DNA of 64,000 nt from Hedera helix (taxonomy: Eukaryota > Streptophyta > Magnoliopsida > Apiales > Araliaceae): NCBI GenBank assembly GCA_947179155.2, contig OX359276.1, positions 41,812,192 to 41,876,191 on the forward strand, given 5' to 3'. Every line of letters begins with the position of its first letter. Position 1 is the stretch's first letter. The translations under genes were made by a program, and so were the position numbers. The notes below the pieces were generated by a model. That model made no database searches. It was not told the DNA's origin and was given only the letters and a program-made list of their open reading frames with translations. Shown in pieces: positions 23,501 to 34,329 of this stretch.

Positions 23501-26500
23501 CAAAACGGAAGCATCAACTTCTCATTTCCCAAGAGTGCATGGACAGAGATATATACTAAAAAATATCAAAGCTTACAACTATTTGCAAGTAGATATTGCA
23601 TTACCGTTTTAAAGTAAATGGGCATCCACGAAAGAATAACAAAAAATCCCTGCATGCAACAGAAAAGACAAGTAGACGTATACAATAATGAGTGCTTAAT
23701 GAAAATTAAATATTTGCATTTGCATACCTAAGAATATTCACATTAATATGTTTATACTCGCATACCGTAGTTAGATTTATAGGTATACATAAAAATGTAA
23801 GGAATAACGGATATTTAGTTCAAAACATCAACAGCATGAGTATAAAGTATCATAGAGGGAGAAATATATGCATACCCAGCTATGCATGGCATTTGCTACA
23901 ATTATAGACCATGTGGGTAGCTTGGAAAGCAAACGCCTAAACGGAGGGATCACTTTAGGTTTCCTCAACTCATTCTCAACTGCAAAGGATTTCGGCCTCT
24001 TGCTTTGTATATAATCCAACTCATATTTTGATATTTGAGGACATTGGTCAGGAGTACTTGAAGTTGCAGAAAACCATACCAAAACCCATAGAAATCCACA
24101 CAATCCAAATATTATAAATGGTCCAGATACACCACCCTGTGACATGAGGATTGGAGAGAGCGTAAGTCCAATAGCACTTCCAAGCTGAAATCCGGCCATT
24201 GCAAGGCCAACAGCCTGGGATCGTTCTGTTTGAGGAAACCATCTAAAACCAAACGTTCAACAATTTCAGATTTCTAGGGTCACAAAATTATAACCGTACG
24301 AAGAAAGCATTGAGAATAAAATCATTTTAAAAATATAAGGAACTTGTGTAAATTGATACCTCGCTATCATGTTGTTCATACAAGGGAGAGCCACACCTTC
24401 TGCAACACCGAGCAGAACACGCACAAGAAGCAAGGCCCATAAAGAAGTTTGTGCAGCCCAAGGAGTGAGAAAGGTAGCCACTGACCACAAAGCCACACCC
24501 CATGCCATAACTACCTTACCACCATAATAGTCCACCAGAGTCCCTCCAGCGATTGGTGATATCAGGTATCCCCAGAGAAAAGACGACTGCCATTAGTGAC
24601 CCTTAAACTATCAGAGAGCAAAAATATTCAACTGTACAATTTAAGAACTTTTTACAAAGTTTTCCAGAATTTTTTTTCTCACAGCATATAGCAAAATACA
24701 AACTCCACCACTAAGCAATAAATAAAAGGATTCTTTACATAAGTATACAACTTTTATAAAATAATTACAAGAATAGTGCACTAAACAAATAATTACAAAA
24801 AGAGTGCAACAAGAATAAACCTATTAAATCATTATCCCTTAAATCAAGGAAAACAATAACCAACCTATTAAATCATTATCACTGATGTCACCGTTTGTCT
24901 TGGTACCACTAGCTTTACTATCTAAAGCTTCACGATTTTCAGTACCCTGCTTGTCATCAGTCCCAGAAGAGTTCAATGTTTCAAGGTTATCCAAATTCAT
25001 ATACGCAGAAAAGAGGTCATCCACAACTTCCCCTTCAGATTTCCTCTCTCCCATTCCTTCTAAATAGCTCTTGCCACTTCCTTTATCCCAACATGATTCT
25101 CATTTAACAAGCTGAATTGGCTTAGACCCTGGATTCTATCTTGCAGACGCTATCTTTTGCATGTTGAATTTTTTAATTTTAGTGCTCTTGATGCCATTCT
25201 CTTCTTGTAAATTTTGCTGTTTACATGCTTAATTGCACTAGTTACTACACATTTAGGAATTGGTTACCTCCATACTAGTGTTTAGTTATCTCCAGAAACC
25301 TGCAAATTGTGTTTTAAAAACAGAGCACCGTTTTGGAAACCTGCTGATTGTGTTTTGGTTACCTTGGTATGAAGGTTTGGTTACCTTGATATGAAGGTTT
25401 GGTTACCAACTGTATTATGAAATTCATATTAACAAACTCACATTAACAAAGACAAAATAAAAGGAGGAAGAAGACTAATATTTGGTTACCTAGATTTACC
25501 AAACGAAAAAACTAGTTACTACACATTCAGGAATTGATTACCTCCATACTAGTATTTGGTTACCTCTATTCTATTGTTTGGTTACCTAAACTAGTACCAG
25601 CCAAACTGAGACATGACGAAAGGGAGACCAAGAACACCAGCACCAACCATGGCAGTGACATTGTGGAAAGCTGAATACCACCACCGACCAGATCGTCGGA
25701 GCCAACCGCGGATGGAACCCCGGCGTGAACTACACCCTCTGGACCAACAACCACACCTTCCTTGTCGGCGATCTCATCTGTACGTATACAACAAATTCAC
25801 TAGCTCATATTCTGTCTCTTTGTATTTCTCTCTCTAACAACCACACCTTACTTGTTATGCTTGGATAAATGTTTTTATAAGTAGTACGTATAATAACTGG
25901 TGATGCAACATTTAGGTACCAGCGAAGGTGTATTTGGAGGAAGTAAGGGCAATGACAAAAATAGATGAGGAAGAAGAAGATGATGAGGAGAGAGAAAGTG
26001 AAGATGAGAGATATAATCTAGATGTACTTTTGTTGTAAATAAAATGTTTAAAATGTATTAATTCTGTAAATATTTTTTGGATACACTTTTGTTGTGATTT
26101 TTTCTAAAAATGTACTAGGAAATGTAAATTCCCCTAAATAAAAATATCAGATAGATCCGCAAAACACCTCCAATTTTCATTGAATACGCAACAGTAAATT
26201 CATAAAAGTAGTTCCATGATTCAAAATTCACTTTCTATAAAAGTCAGCGTAAGATAACTACTTCTTAACAACTTAGAGCTCAATTTACCTTGCTGAAGTA
26301 ATTAATACAAACAAACAATTCTCCCTAAGCGAATTCACTCCCATTTATAATCCTTTACAAAAACTTTGATTCATATATTTCCATATTTCACTCTAAGTTA
26401 TAAATTCAGATGCATTATTCAATTAAAATCAACAGTATCAGCATTTTCATTGAAGAACGCAAAATTTAATACCATAATAGTATTTACCAGCTACCTGAAC

Positions 26501-26956
26501 AACGCCACCAAAAGATTGACGCCAGCCATGAGAGAGCGATAGAGGAACTATGGCCACCGACATCACGACTCGGTCGGCGTTACAGAGCGCCAAAGCCAAG
26601 GCCAACATTGCCACCACTTTAACTCTCTCCGACGTGATGAACTCCATAAAACTCGGCTCACGAACTTCGCCTTCAGCCTCAAACGAACCGAATGCGACAG
26701 ACTGATCATCGTTGGACGAAGCCCTAACTCCAGGTAATCGATGAGAGAGAATATTCAACGGAAATTCAATCCTTGAACAAGTAACCAACGAGAGAGAGGA
26801 ATCTTCAAAGCATTTTTTTGAATTTGATGATGATCGTGTGAAACGCGAAGGTAACCGATTGCTTGAAGATTGATGTAGTTCGAAAATGCGATGATTCTGA
26901 AAAATCGGAGATGAATAATTACTGATCGGACGTTTTACAGGGGCCGGAAAATTCAT
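20569..26956 (-). CDS. ANTR3: Plastid anion (phosphate) transporter, PHT4/ANTR family
   Basis: Eight exons on the minus strand: 26956-26495, 24586-24360, 24242-23876, 23649-23605, 23497-23351, 21398-21261, 21170-21137 and 20753-20569. All introns read GT..AG and the joined frame is open (1,605 nt, 534 residues). Residues 1 to about 80 are rich in Ser, Arg and Asn and end near GVRASS, as expected of a chloroplast transit peptide. A major-facilitator fold follows, with signatures such as LALCNADRVVMSVA, DYYGGKVVMAWG, GVAEGVALPCMNNM and SPILMSQGGV. Family members move phosphate or other organic anions across the plastid envelope or thylakoid. The sequence is closest in my memory to Arabidopsis ANTR3/PHT4;3; ANTR6 (PHT4;5) is the alternative. 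Introns 1 (1,908 bp) and 5 (1,952 bp) are unusually loaded with other sequence. Confidence 0.88.
21399..22102. other. Intron 5 segment upstream of the nested carboxylesterase
   Basis: Non-coding for the transporter; presumably contains the carboxylesterase promoter. TATTTAAA at 22046-22053 is a TATA-type box 50 bp before its start codon, and a CT repeat lies at about 21790-21800. Confidence 0.5.
22046..22053 (+). promoter_or_regulatory. TATA-type box of the nested carboxylesterase
   Basis: TATTTAAA, 49 bp before the start codon at 22103, a spacing that would give a 5' leader of roughly 20 bases. Inferred from motif and position only. Confidence 0.4.
22103..23032 (+). CDS. GID1-like plant carboxylesterase (CXE family, intronless)
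   Basis: Intact 309-residue alpha/beta-hydrolase, normal length for plant CXE enzymes. The oxyanion-hole motif HGGG is at residues 73-76. The nucleophile Ser153 lies in GDSAGG (151-156), Asp252 is in VAELDF, and His283 is in GESHVYQ, which completes the catalytic triad; the gibberellin receptor GID1 lacks that histidine, so this should be an active esterase. Members hydrolyse esters of small molecules and xenobiotics; the substrate cannot be read from sequence. No signal peptide is seen, so it is probably cytosolic. The gene lies wholly inside intron 5 of the transporter on the opposite strand, with its own TATA-type box and an AATAAA signal 69 bp after the stop codon. The start has no in-frame alternative nearby. 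Confidence 0.92.
   Translation: MSIVAEAPGFIQVFSDGSVKRFVPEIAPPSIESPDGYMSKDVVIDSSKPITARIFLPENQTSTNALPVVVYFHGGGFSIGSTTWLGYHYFLGNLSSICKSIVLSVDYRLAPEYKLPIAYEDCYSSLGWLSYAVKHEPWLQRADLSRVFLSGDSAGGNIAHQVAIRAIRDKTCQVRIKGLLPIHPYFGSDERTKLEADNGEAVEVAMNDMFWKLSLPEGSNRDYYGCNFEKTDLSKDEWDQFPAVVVYVAELDFLKERGVMYAEYLQKKMVKGVKLVEAVGESHVYQIFHPESEATYLLQKQMNEFITSF
23101..23106 (+). terminator. Polyadenylation signal of the nested carboxylesterase
   Basis: AATAAA 69 bp after the carboxylesterase stop codon and 245 bp before transporter exon 5, so the nested transcript could end inside the intron. Confidence 0.5.
24860..25054 (-). pseudogene. bZIP29/30-like transcription factor exon fragment
   Basis: The minus-strand frame from 25054 encodes MGERKSEGEVVDDLFSAYMN, LDNLETLNSSGTDDKQG and ENREALDSKASGTKTNG. 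This is the acidic region upstream of the basic domain in the plant bZIP29/bZIP30 (RF2a-like) group, where DDLFSAYMNLDNI and SSGTDDKNG are conserved. No bZIP domain or flanking exon follows; similarity stops near 24880. A short direct repeat, CCTATTAAATCATTATC, lies at 24820-24836 and 24864-24880 at that edge. It lies in intron 1 of the transporter on the same strand, so it is intronic for that gene and not a working factor. Confidence 0.72.
25262..25586. repeat. Array of GGTTACC motifs
   Basis: Seven exact GGTTACC copies start at 25262, 25357, 25379, 25401, 25484, 25558 and 25580, with near copies (AGTTATC, GATTACC) between. Three spacings are exactly 22 bp (25357-25379-25401 and 25558-25580). 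The longer phrase AACTAGTTACTACACATT followed by AGGAATTG occurs at about 25236 and again, diverged, at about 25511, so a larger unit is duplicated as well. It lies between the bZIP and phytocyanin fragments. Confidence 0.85.
25645..25785 (+). pseudogene. Phytocyanin (lamin-like/ENODL) exon 1 fragment
   Basis: In one frame the sequence reads TDQIVGANRGWNPGVNYTLW and then TNNHTFLVGDLI, ending at a splice-donor-like GTACGT. This is the N-terminal part of the plastocyanin-like domain of plant lamin-like/early nodulin-like proteins (typical form TDHIVGANRGWNPGINYTLW). An in-frame TGA lies just upstream and there is no start codon or signal peptide in that frame, so the copy is broken. Base composition is clearly GC-richer than its surroundings, consistent with recent capture. 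It is antisense to the host transporter. Confidence 0.72.
25916..26038 (+). pseudogene. Acidic C-terminal exon-like fragment, origin unknown
   Basis: After an AG at 25913-25914 a frame reads VPAKVYLEEVRAMTKIDEEE, then a Glu/Asp-rich stretch ending NLDVLLL and a stop codon. AATAAA follows within a few bases (about 26038-26043). The layout looks like a last exon with a polyadenylation signal that could be spliced to the preceding phytocyanin piece. I do not recognise the family. Confidence 0.35.
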
Positions 26957-28553
26957 ATCGTAAAAGGTAATTAAGGAAGACAGTACTGATTACTGAATCA
27001 GTTGTCGCGATATTATTCGGTAATGCCGTATGGATAAGTTCTTATTGCAGATTTGTAAAATTTGTGGAATACTGATGATGAGGTTGGAAGTTCCTAATCA
27101 CGATGAAATTGCTGCTGCTGATAAAGTTGGAACTAGGGAGTGTGGAATCTAGGAATATAAACAAATTCAGTCGTATTAACACAAGAATTCATTTTAAAAG
27201 GGGAGTATTATTTTTACATACATTTTTAATATTTTTATATAATTTTTTTTCAAATGAAAATAGAGTTCATTTTATTTATGTAAGAAAGTATATGTATAAA
27301 TATTAAAAAAACATAAAAATATCAATTCTTTTTTAAAATTATGGTTCAAAAAAGTATTTTTAAATTTAATTTTATTTTATCTGACCCTTTGAATACCTTT
27401 AGTTAGTATAGATATTTGTTTTACAGTAATTTTGACATAAATAAAAAAATAATATATATATATTTATTTATTTATTTATTTAAAGGTGATAGTGAAAAAA
27501 AAGACATAATATTTCAATGGTTATAGAAAAAACAAAATGAGTTGTTAGTTTTGTTCTAAAATTTGTAAAATGAAGGGAATTAATATAAATATTTTTAAGT
27601 AAAATAATATACATGCCGATAAATATGTAACAAAATTAAGTAACGTGTGAGTTTAAAATAAAATAAATTAAATTAAAACCATTTTTAAATTTTACTTATC
27701 CATCTCTGTAACTGAAAATTTTTATAATACATACAATACAAGGACTCCATTTCTAATATTTTCAAATAAGTTATCTCACATGTAACTAGAGTCCAAGCAA
27801 AAATTATTAGATATTTTTGTCTTTCTGATGTACATACCATGTGGTGTTTTATATTATTTATGTACTATTATTTTAACACTTAAAATGAGTCATTTAACTT
27901 TAAGTGATAAAATGATAATACACGAATAGTATAAAACATCACGTGACAAATGCCCTAAAATCAATGAATAATTAGTCATGATCACCTCTTTGTAAAGAAA
28001 GAATCCTATGATCTATTATTTCCTCCATAGTGATATGCAGACTATAATATTTTTTTTATATATGGAGAACTATGAAATTTGATTAATTTAAAGATTTATT
28101 TTTGTTCTATGTATTTTTCCTACATATAATTGATTTATTTAATATTAAAACAATAAAAATAACAGCTAAGATTCTTTTTATGAATAGAAAAAGAACTACA
28201 CTATTGTATTTTAGTAATTTGGATAATTAAAGCGGTTTATGGAATATGAAGCTATTTTTCATATTCTTTTAGACTTTACACTAATTTTCTGATGGAAGAT
28301 AAAAAATTGCTTGCACCGAGCAGCTGTGGTGAATAACAAAACTTTAAGTTTGTTTATTAAAATGATGGGTTAGATAATATTATTTGTATTAATTTATTAT
28401 TATTACGAATTATTTTATGTCATATATAACTCGTTCGTTATTTAATTTTATAAATTATGTATTATTATTTTCAAGACTATTTAATTATGAATTATAATCC
28501 CAAATAAAAATTTGACATTATATAATCTCTTACTAAGGTATCAAATGACCTTA
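26957..28553. other. Intergenic region upstream of the transporter
   Basis: 26957-27170 is moderately GC-rich and should hold the transporter's promoter and leader. The rest is AT-rich without recognisable genes. Confidence 0.45.
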
Positions 28554-28900
28554 TGCTATGTTTGTTTGTAAGAATTATAATTTCAACGTATGAATTATAA
28601 TCCCAATGTTATGTTTATTGGTAAGAATTACACTTGACATAAGCCTTTTAATCAAGTGGATAAGTCTTTTAATCCTAAGTGTCTTGTTTGTTTTTAAATT
28701 TAAAAATAAGACTATTAATCTAAAGATTATAAAATGACTTAATATGAAAAATTATTTAATAGAAGTATCATATTCAATCAGGTATTATAATTCCAATACT
28801 ATTTAATCCTATGATTAATAATCTTAGGATTATAATTCTGTGAATTATAATATCATAGATCATAATTTCGAAATTATAATCCTTACAAATAAACACAGTC
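28554..28900. mobile_element. Tourist-like MITE (PIF/Harbinger type)
   Basis: 347 bp flanked by TTA on both sides (28551-28553 and 28901-28903). The terminal inverted repeats are about 30 bp: one end contains TGTTTGTTTGTAAGAATTAT and the other, reversed, TGTTTATTTGTAAGGATTAT. No coding capacity. The 3-bp TTA duplication is typical of Harbinger-type MITEs. Confidence 0.65.
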
Positions 28901-29649
28901 TTAGAGATGATAATAAATAAAACGTAATATTTAATAACGAGTTAATTATGAGATTAAATAGTATTTAATAGTATTAAATTAATACAAATAATTCTATCAC
29001 ATTTATTATTATTGTAAACACTTTGGCTTTCCTGCTTAATAGCAATAATTTTATTTATATAATAGATATTAAAATAAGTAAATACACAAGATATAATATG
29101 ATAAAAGTTTGAAAACTAAGGGCTGGCTTGGCAGGTCAGCTAGAACCTGACTGGGTCAAGTCCAGCTAAGTTGGTCAGGCAAAGCTGAGCCGGCTGGCCA
29201 TCCGGCCCATCCATACTTAACTGACGTTACATTTACAAATTTGTTAAAAATTAATTAATCTGTTAAAACTCAAAATTTAACAAGTTTGGACGAAAATTTA
29301 AAAATATAAGTCAATATTATATAATACATGTATATTCTATTTATAAGCACAATAAAATTTAATAAAGAATAAAATAGTAATACAAACTTAAAAGTTAAAT
29401 TTTCTTTCATTTTCATTTATAAACTCACAAATAATATAAAATAAAACTTAAAAATATGTTTATTATAAAAAAAATTAGTTTTTTTATGTTAAGGCTAATG
29501 TTATTTTTTTAATATAAAAAAAATAGGTTTTTTAAATTCTATTAGTGTAAATGTTTACTGATGTAACCTTTGATATGGGCTGGACCAACCCTGTGTAAGG
29601 CTTGCTAGAAAATTGAAGAACGTATAGGATCCTCAAAAAGAAAGAAAAG

Positions 29650-29807
29650 GACAAGTCTATAAACTTAACTTTTAGATACAAACTTAAATATAAATTTTGT
29701 TTTTATTATTAAAAAATAGAGTTTGACACGAATTTTTGTATTAGATCTTACTTTTTAATAGTAAAAATGGAGTTTGTGTCTTAAAATTTGTACATTTAGA
29801 CTTATTC
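29650..29807. mobile_element. Small foldback MITE, copy 1 of 3
   Basis: About 158 bp, nearly palindromic, bounded by ACAAGTCTATAAACTTAA and CATTTAGACTTATTC, with TTATTATTAAAAAATA inside each arm. Relatives are at 33938-34104 and 63331-63484. No coding capacity. Confidence 0.55.
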
Positions 29808-30455
29808 AAAGAAAAAAGTCCATACAAAATAGAGCCATCATCATGTAGATAATATATATTTTTTATTTCTTTTGTTTAGTTTAATATACTGGTTTCTTCA
29901 CTTTAATTATTTATTGTCTTTTTTTGTTTGTTTATTATTTTCTTTCTTGAAAAGGTATTGCGTTTTTTCTTTGAACAGGTTTAGTTAGTTAAATTATTCT
30001 CTTAATTTAAATGTTATTTTGCTCATTTTAATTTTAATATCAAATATTACATTAAGTAAAATTAAATTAATCTATATTAATTTTAATATTAGAATTTAGT
30101 AATTTTAAATATTACTAAATATTAGAATTTAGTAAATTAAAAAAAAAATCAAATAAGACTCTTAATGGTCTTTTGTTTTAATATCTTGTGTGTAAGTATA
30201 TAAAAAAAAGTCCAATGCGTATGCAATTAGTACAAGTCCCATCAAAAGATGACACATGGCTATTTTAGGTAAGAGATTGACTAGAATAAGATTAATATAT
30301 GTTTTGATCACTATATTATATGTCAATTTTTATTGTGATTACCAATTTTTTTGTTGTTGTTACAAACGCATTATAATATACTCAAAAAATATTTCAATTA
30401 AGTAATTCTTAAAAATTCTGTTAAATTAATTTAACGATTTGTCTACGATTATGGG

Positions 30456-31095
30456 TAAGGCTGCAAACTAGTCGAATCGATCCAAATTTTAAACTGCTCG
30501 GATTCGACTCGTAAGGTTAAATTCGTATTCAAATTCGACTTAGATTCGAACTATATTTAAAAAAATTTACTCAAATTCAGCTCGACTATAATTTTCGTTA
30601 CTCGAATTCGATTGTATTTGGATCGAATTATATTCAAACTACTCATGAATTTTAAATTTAAACTTGAATTCGAGTCTTCACATAATAACTAATTTTATAA
30701 TACATATAAATATAAATTGAACTTATTATTTTACTTGGAAATAAAAAAAAAATTATAATTACATTTTAAATATTAAAATTATAATTAAAATTATAAAAAA
30801 GATAAAAAAAAATAAAAAATAAATATTTAAATTTTGTTTAATTGTACATATATTATAAAAAAATGTATCGAGTATCTACTAGAATATATCAATCGATTAT
30901 ATATCGGATCATGATTAAAAATTCAAGTAGTTTGAATCCTAAACGAGTCGAGTATAACCATATTCAGATTTTATTCGTATTTTTATTCAAATTATTTTTT
31001 GTGTTCAAATTTGAATCATATTAGTAGTGAATTCAAATTTCACTCATATTTTTTTTGATTCGGGTCCGAATTATTTAGTTCAATTTGTACCCTTA
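30456..31095. mobile_element. Non-autonomous hAT element 1
   Basis: 640 bp. Ends TAAGGCTGCAAACT and, reversed, TAAGGGTACAAATT; flanks ATTATGGG (30448-30455) and ATTCTGGG (31096-31103), an 8-bp target duplication with one mismatch. Subterminal regions carry many ATTCGA/TCGAAT-type repeats. No transposase. Confidence 0.7.
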
Positions 31096-31134
31096 ATTCT
31101 GGGTGGCTAACTTTGTCACATATATAATGACAGT

Positions 31135-31633
31135 TAGGGGTGTTCAACCGGTAATTATCGGCTCGTACCGAACCGAAATCGAAAGATAGAAATTTTGGAT
31201 ACCGAAACCGGTACCGATTGAACCGGTATACCGAACCGGTTTTACCGGTTCGATACCGGTTCAGTACCGGTAAAAATCGAAAAAAACCAAAACTTAATAT
31301 AATTATTATTTTATTATTTTTATTAGTATTATTATTATTTTTATTATTAATATTAGTATTATTTTTATTATAATTATTATTTTTGTTAATATTATTATTA
31401 TTATTTTTATTATAATTATTATTAATTATTTATTAAAAATAATATAAATAAATAAAAAAACCGGTATACCGGTTCGGTATTTACCGAACCACAAAAAGGC
31501 GGTACCGAAAAACCGGTATATACCGGTTTTTTTGTACTGGTACCGAACCGGTTTTTTTTATACCGAACCGACCGGTTCGGACCGGTTCGGAAAACCGAAA
31601 AATCGAAAAAACCGAAAATTTTGCACACCGCTA
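31135..31633. mobile_element. Non-autonomous hAT element 2 (CCGGT-rich)
   Basis: 499 bp with ends TAGGGGTGTTCAA and, reversed, TAGCGGTGTGCAA, and a perfect 8-bp target duplication ATGACAGT (31127-31134 and 31634-31641). Both subterminal regions are packed with ACCGGT and GGTTCGG motifs around a TTATTATTA-rich centre. Reading frames here (31422-31757, 31532-31900) run through repeat sequence. Confidence 0.88.
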
Positions 31634-31641
31634 ATGACAGT

Positions 31642-32400
31642 TGGCATTTCGGGCCCACCACCACCTCCCTTAAAGTTTCCGAATCAGAAGTTTTATCTTT
31701 CTTCTTCCAGCCAAACTTTTTTTCTTCCCCAAATTGTTTTCTCTCTCCAAAGTCCAAAATCGACAGATAATAATTCCCAAAGAGATCTCCCAGAAATAGA
31801 TGAGAAAAAGAATGAAGCGGACATATCTTCCAATGAAACTACCAATCTTTTGAGCAACTATGATATGCTGTGTGGAAGCTTGGATGTGACTTATGGATGA
31901 ATAGAGAAACCCACAGCACTTCCAGTACTTTTAGCCCTTCATTCTCTTTGGAAGAATCTATGAATCCATCAATGGCAGAATTCTCTTCTATTGAAGAAAA
32001 TTCTCTACAATAATTACTGGAATCAAAAGATGATTATCTCGATTGTGATCTGAGTAGTGCTATAGTACACAAATAATTCGATGGGAATCACTTCTAAACT
32101 TTAATCTCTGTGATCAAAATCTCTGAAATTGTATTTTACAGTTGCTGAGAAAATGTTTCTGAAAGCATATATGATATATACAACACAAATATGAACTCTC
32201 CGGTTTTGCAATGCTCGGTTGAATTTTACTATACAGCATTTGATCTGATGATTAGATTCTTCAATTTATGAAATTGAGTTTGTGTTTTTACTTGCTTCGA
32301 GGCTCGCAGAGCGCAAGGTTGTTGATCTTAGGAAGCAAATTAATGAGCGATCTGAGACCATTGCAGCCAATGCCGAGCTCGAAGATGCCAAGCGTTGAAA
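31642..32400 (+). pseudogene. Broken gene remnant, family not recognised
   Basis: Coding-like sequence starts with a CT-rich leader, then one frame (to 31900) with NNSQRDLPEIDEKK and TNLLSNYDMLCGSLDVTYG and a stop. The next coding-like segment is in another frame (about 31884-32070): STFSPSFSLEES, MAEFSSIEENSLQ, a stop, then LLESKDDYLDCDLSSAIVHK and a stop. A third piece at 32298-32396 reads LAERKVVDLRKQINERSE and IAANAELEDAKR. Composition and continuity suggest a decayed host gene with frameshifts and stops. It lies directly after hAT element 2; the insertion may have separated it from its promoter. Confidence 0.4.
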
Positions 32401-33937
32401 GAGGAGAGAGAAAAGGGATTAGGGCTAGGTTTTAATTTAGGAAGAATATGACTGTTAAATGTCTACATTACCCTTTATTGATTTTATTAAGATTAAATTA
32501 TCCGCGTAAGCTAGGATCCCACATGCTACATAAATAACACATGTTAATTGTTAGTCTAATCAATAATGTTTGTTATATTTTTTAACCAAATTTTAAGGAA
32601 ATACCATTTTATAATTTTTTATGAATACAGTAATCCGTTTATAATAAAAAAAAGTCGATAACTATAATGAAAATCAACTCTTAATATAGTGATCAAAACA
32701 TATATTAACTCGACTAGAATATTGATATGTGTTTATTTCATGCGAGTAATTGGCCGGAGTTGGTCAAGAGGAACAAGATTGTCTTTTAAAATTTTTTGGG
32801 GGTTTGATTTTTTATTCGTAAACATGTGAGTTAAAAACAAAAAACATGACAACTTTATAGTACAATTTTGTCATTTGATTCAAATCTTATCCAAGATGTT
32901 AAAATTTTGAGCTTTCGGGAATTATTTTAATTTTTATTTATAAGAAAAAATTGTAATGACACAATTCATAAAATAGTTAAATATGTCCCTAAGAGTTAAA
33001 TTGAAATTTTTACTATTTTAAGTTTTTGAACTCTCCAAGACTCCAACGGATTGTATCTCCTGTTTGATGAATTATTATTTTGTCGTGAATATTTTTTTAT
33101 AAAAAAGATGGTCAAATCTTAAGTTTTCAAGAATAATTTTTTTTTATTAAAAAAGCTATATATCTATTATCTATTAATCTTATTTGTTAATTTTATTATT
33201 TTTATGTGAAGGTTAATTTTATTTATTTTAAAAAAATATTATCAAATTAAAAAAAAAGGCTATAAAAATGTTTTAAATAGTTGGAAACCCAAAAAAATAC
33301 CATGTTCATCCTGTCATCATCATCAACACCCCACTGTCCTAAATCCAGCGTTTAATCAAACTATGGAATCTCATTCATGGAAACAAATCATGGAGAACAC
33401 TTACCAGTTATCACATTAACACCCGATCAAAGAATTTAAAACCATATTTTAGAAAATGGGGTGCTATGAAACCCAAAAATAAGCAAAGGTATCAAAATCA
33501 AAACCCATCACTACCAAATCAAAATCAAAAGAACAGGTATCCATGTCCCATTTCAATCAAAACGTATCACTACCAAAATCAAAAATTTTACAGGTATCAA
33601 TTGAAGAATATGTCAAGATCAGGTGATGGGCTTGTGGGTTTGTCAATTTCTATGGAAACAAAAATTAAAATTATTTTTTTTCGACAGGGCTGTAGAAGGA
33701 GACGATCTAATTTCCTAGATTCTGGCTTGGTTTTTTCCCTTTTGGCTATGGTTGAAAAGGCGAGTGGTGTTACAGATTTATTTTTTTCCTTCCTGTTGGC
33801 CCTGGCTATGGCTATATAGTTGAAAAGACGAGCGGTGTTGCAGATTGAAGGGACGACAACGATTTGGAGGTAGATTCAACCCGGATCTATAAATTTGTTT
33901 TCATTTTTATGGGCAAGTTGCCGATGTCGTTTTAAAT
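32401..33937. other. AT-rich intergenic region
   Basis: No recognised gene. 33300-33870 is less AT-rich and has a 117-codon plus frame (33466-33819) rich in Asn, Gln and Lys with no family signature. Its composition alone is not evidence for a gene. Confidence 0.4.
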
Positions 33938-34104
33938 TGAACAAGTCTACGAACATAATTTTTAGACTCAAATTTAAATATAAATTATATTTTTATTATT
34001 AAAAAATATAATATGATATGATTTTTTTTATTAAATTTTACTTTTTAATAATAAAATTTATGTTTAAATTTATATTCTAAAATTTATACATTTAGATTTA
34101 TTCT
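33938..34104. mobile_element. Small foldback MITE, copy 2 of 3
   Basis: Same family as 29650-29807, starting GAACAAGTCTACGAAC and ending ACATTTAGATTTATTC. It is flanked by two diverged direct copies of a ~36-bp host segment containing TTTTATGGGCAAG (about 33898-33932 and 34104-34139). Confidence 0.5.
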
Positions 34105-34329
34105 TTTCAATTTTATGGGCAAGCTGCAAATGTCCTTTTCCAAATGAGTAGCTACACCACTAAATCTAAAAATTGGCAAAAATTTAGATCAAACACGGCG
34201 CTCGTTATTTACTTATTAGCCAGTTGGCGGTTAGCCACAAGACAAGTGACATTTGCATAGAAAATGCCAATTTTTAAAATTATTTTCACAACTCACTTCT
34301 CGTTGCTTGTTTGTAATCAAGCCAATACT

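Noticed and set aside
29115..29610. A further hAT element starting TAAGGGCTGGCTTGGC
   Set aside because: A possible short partner end exists at about 29206-29221, but no 8-bp duplication was found and the interior is too short to judge.
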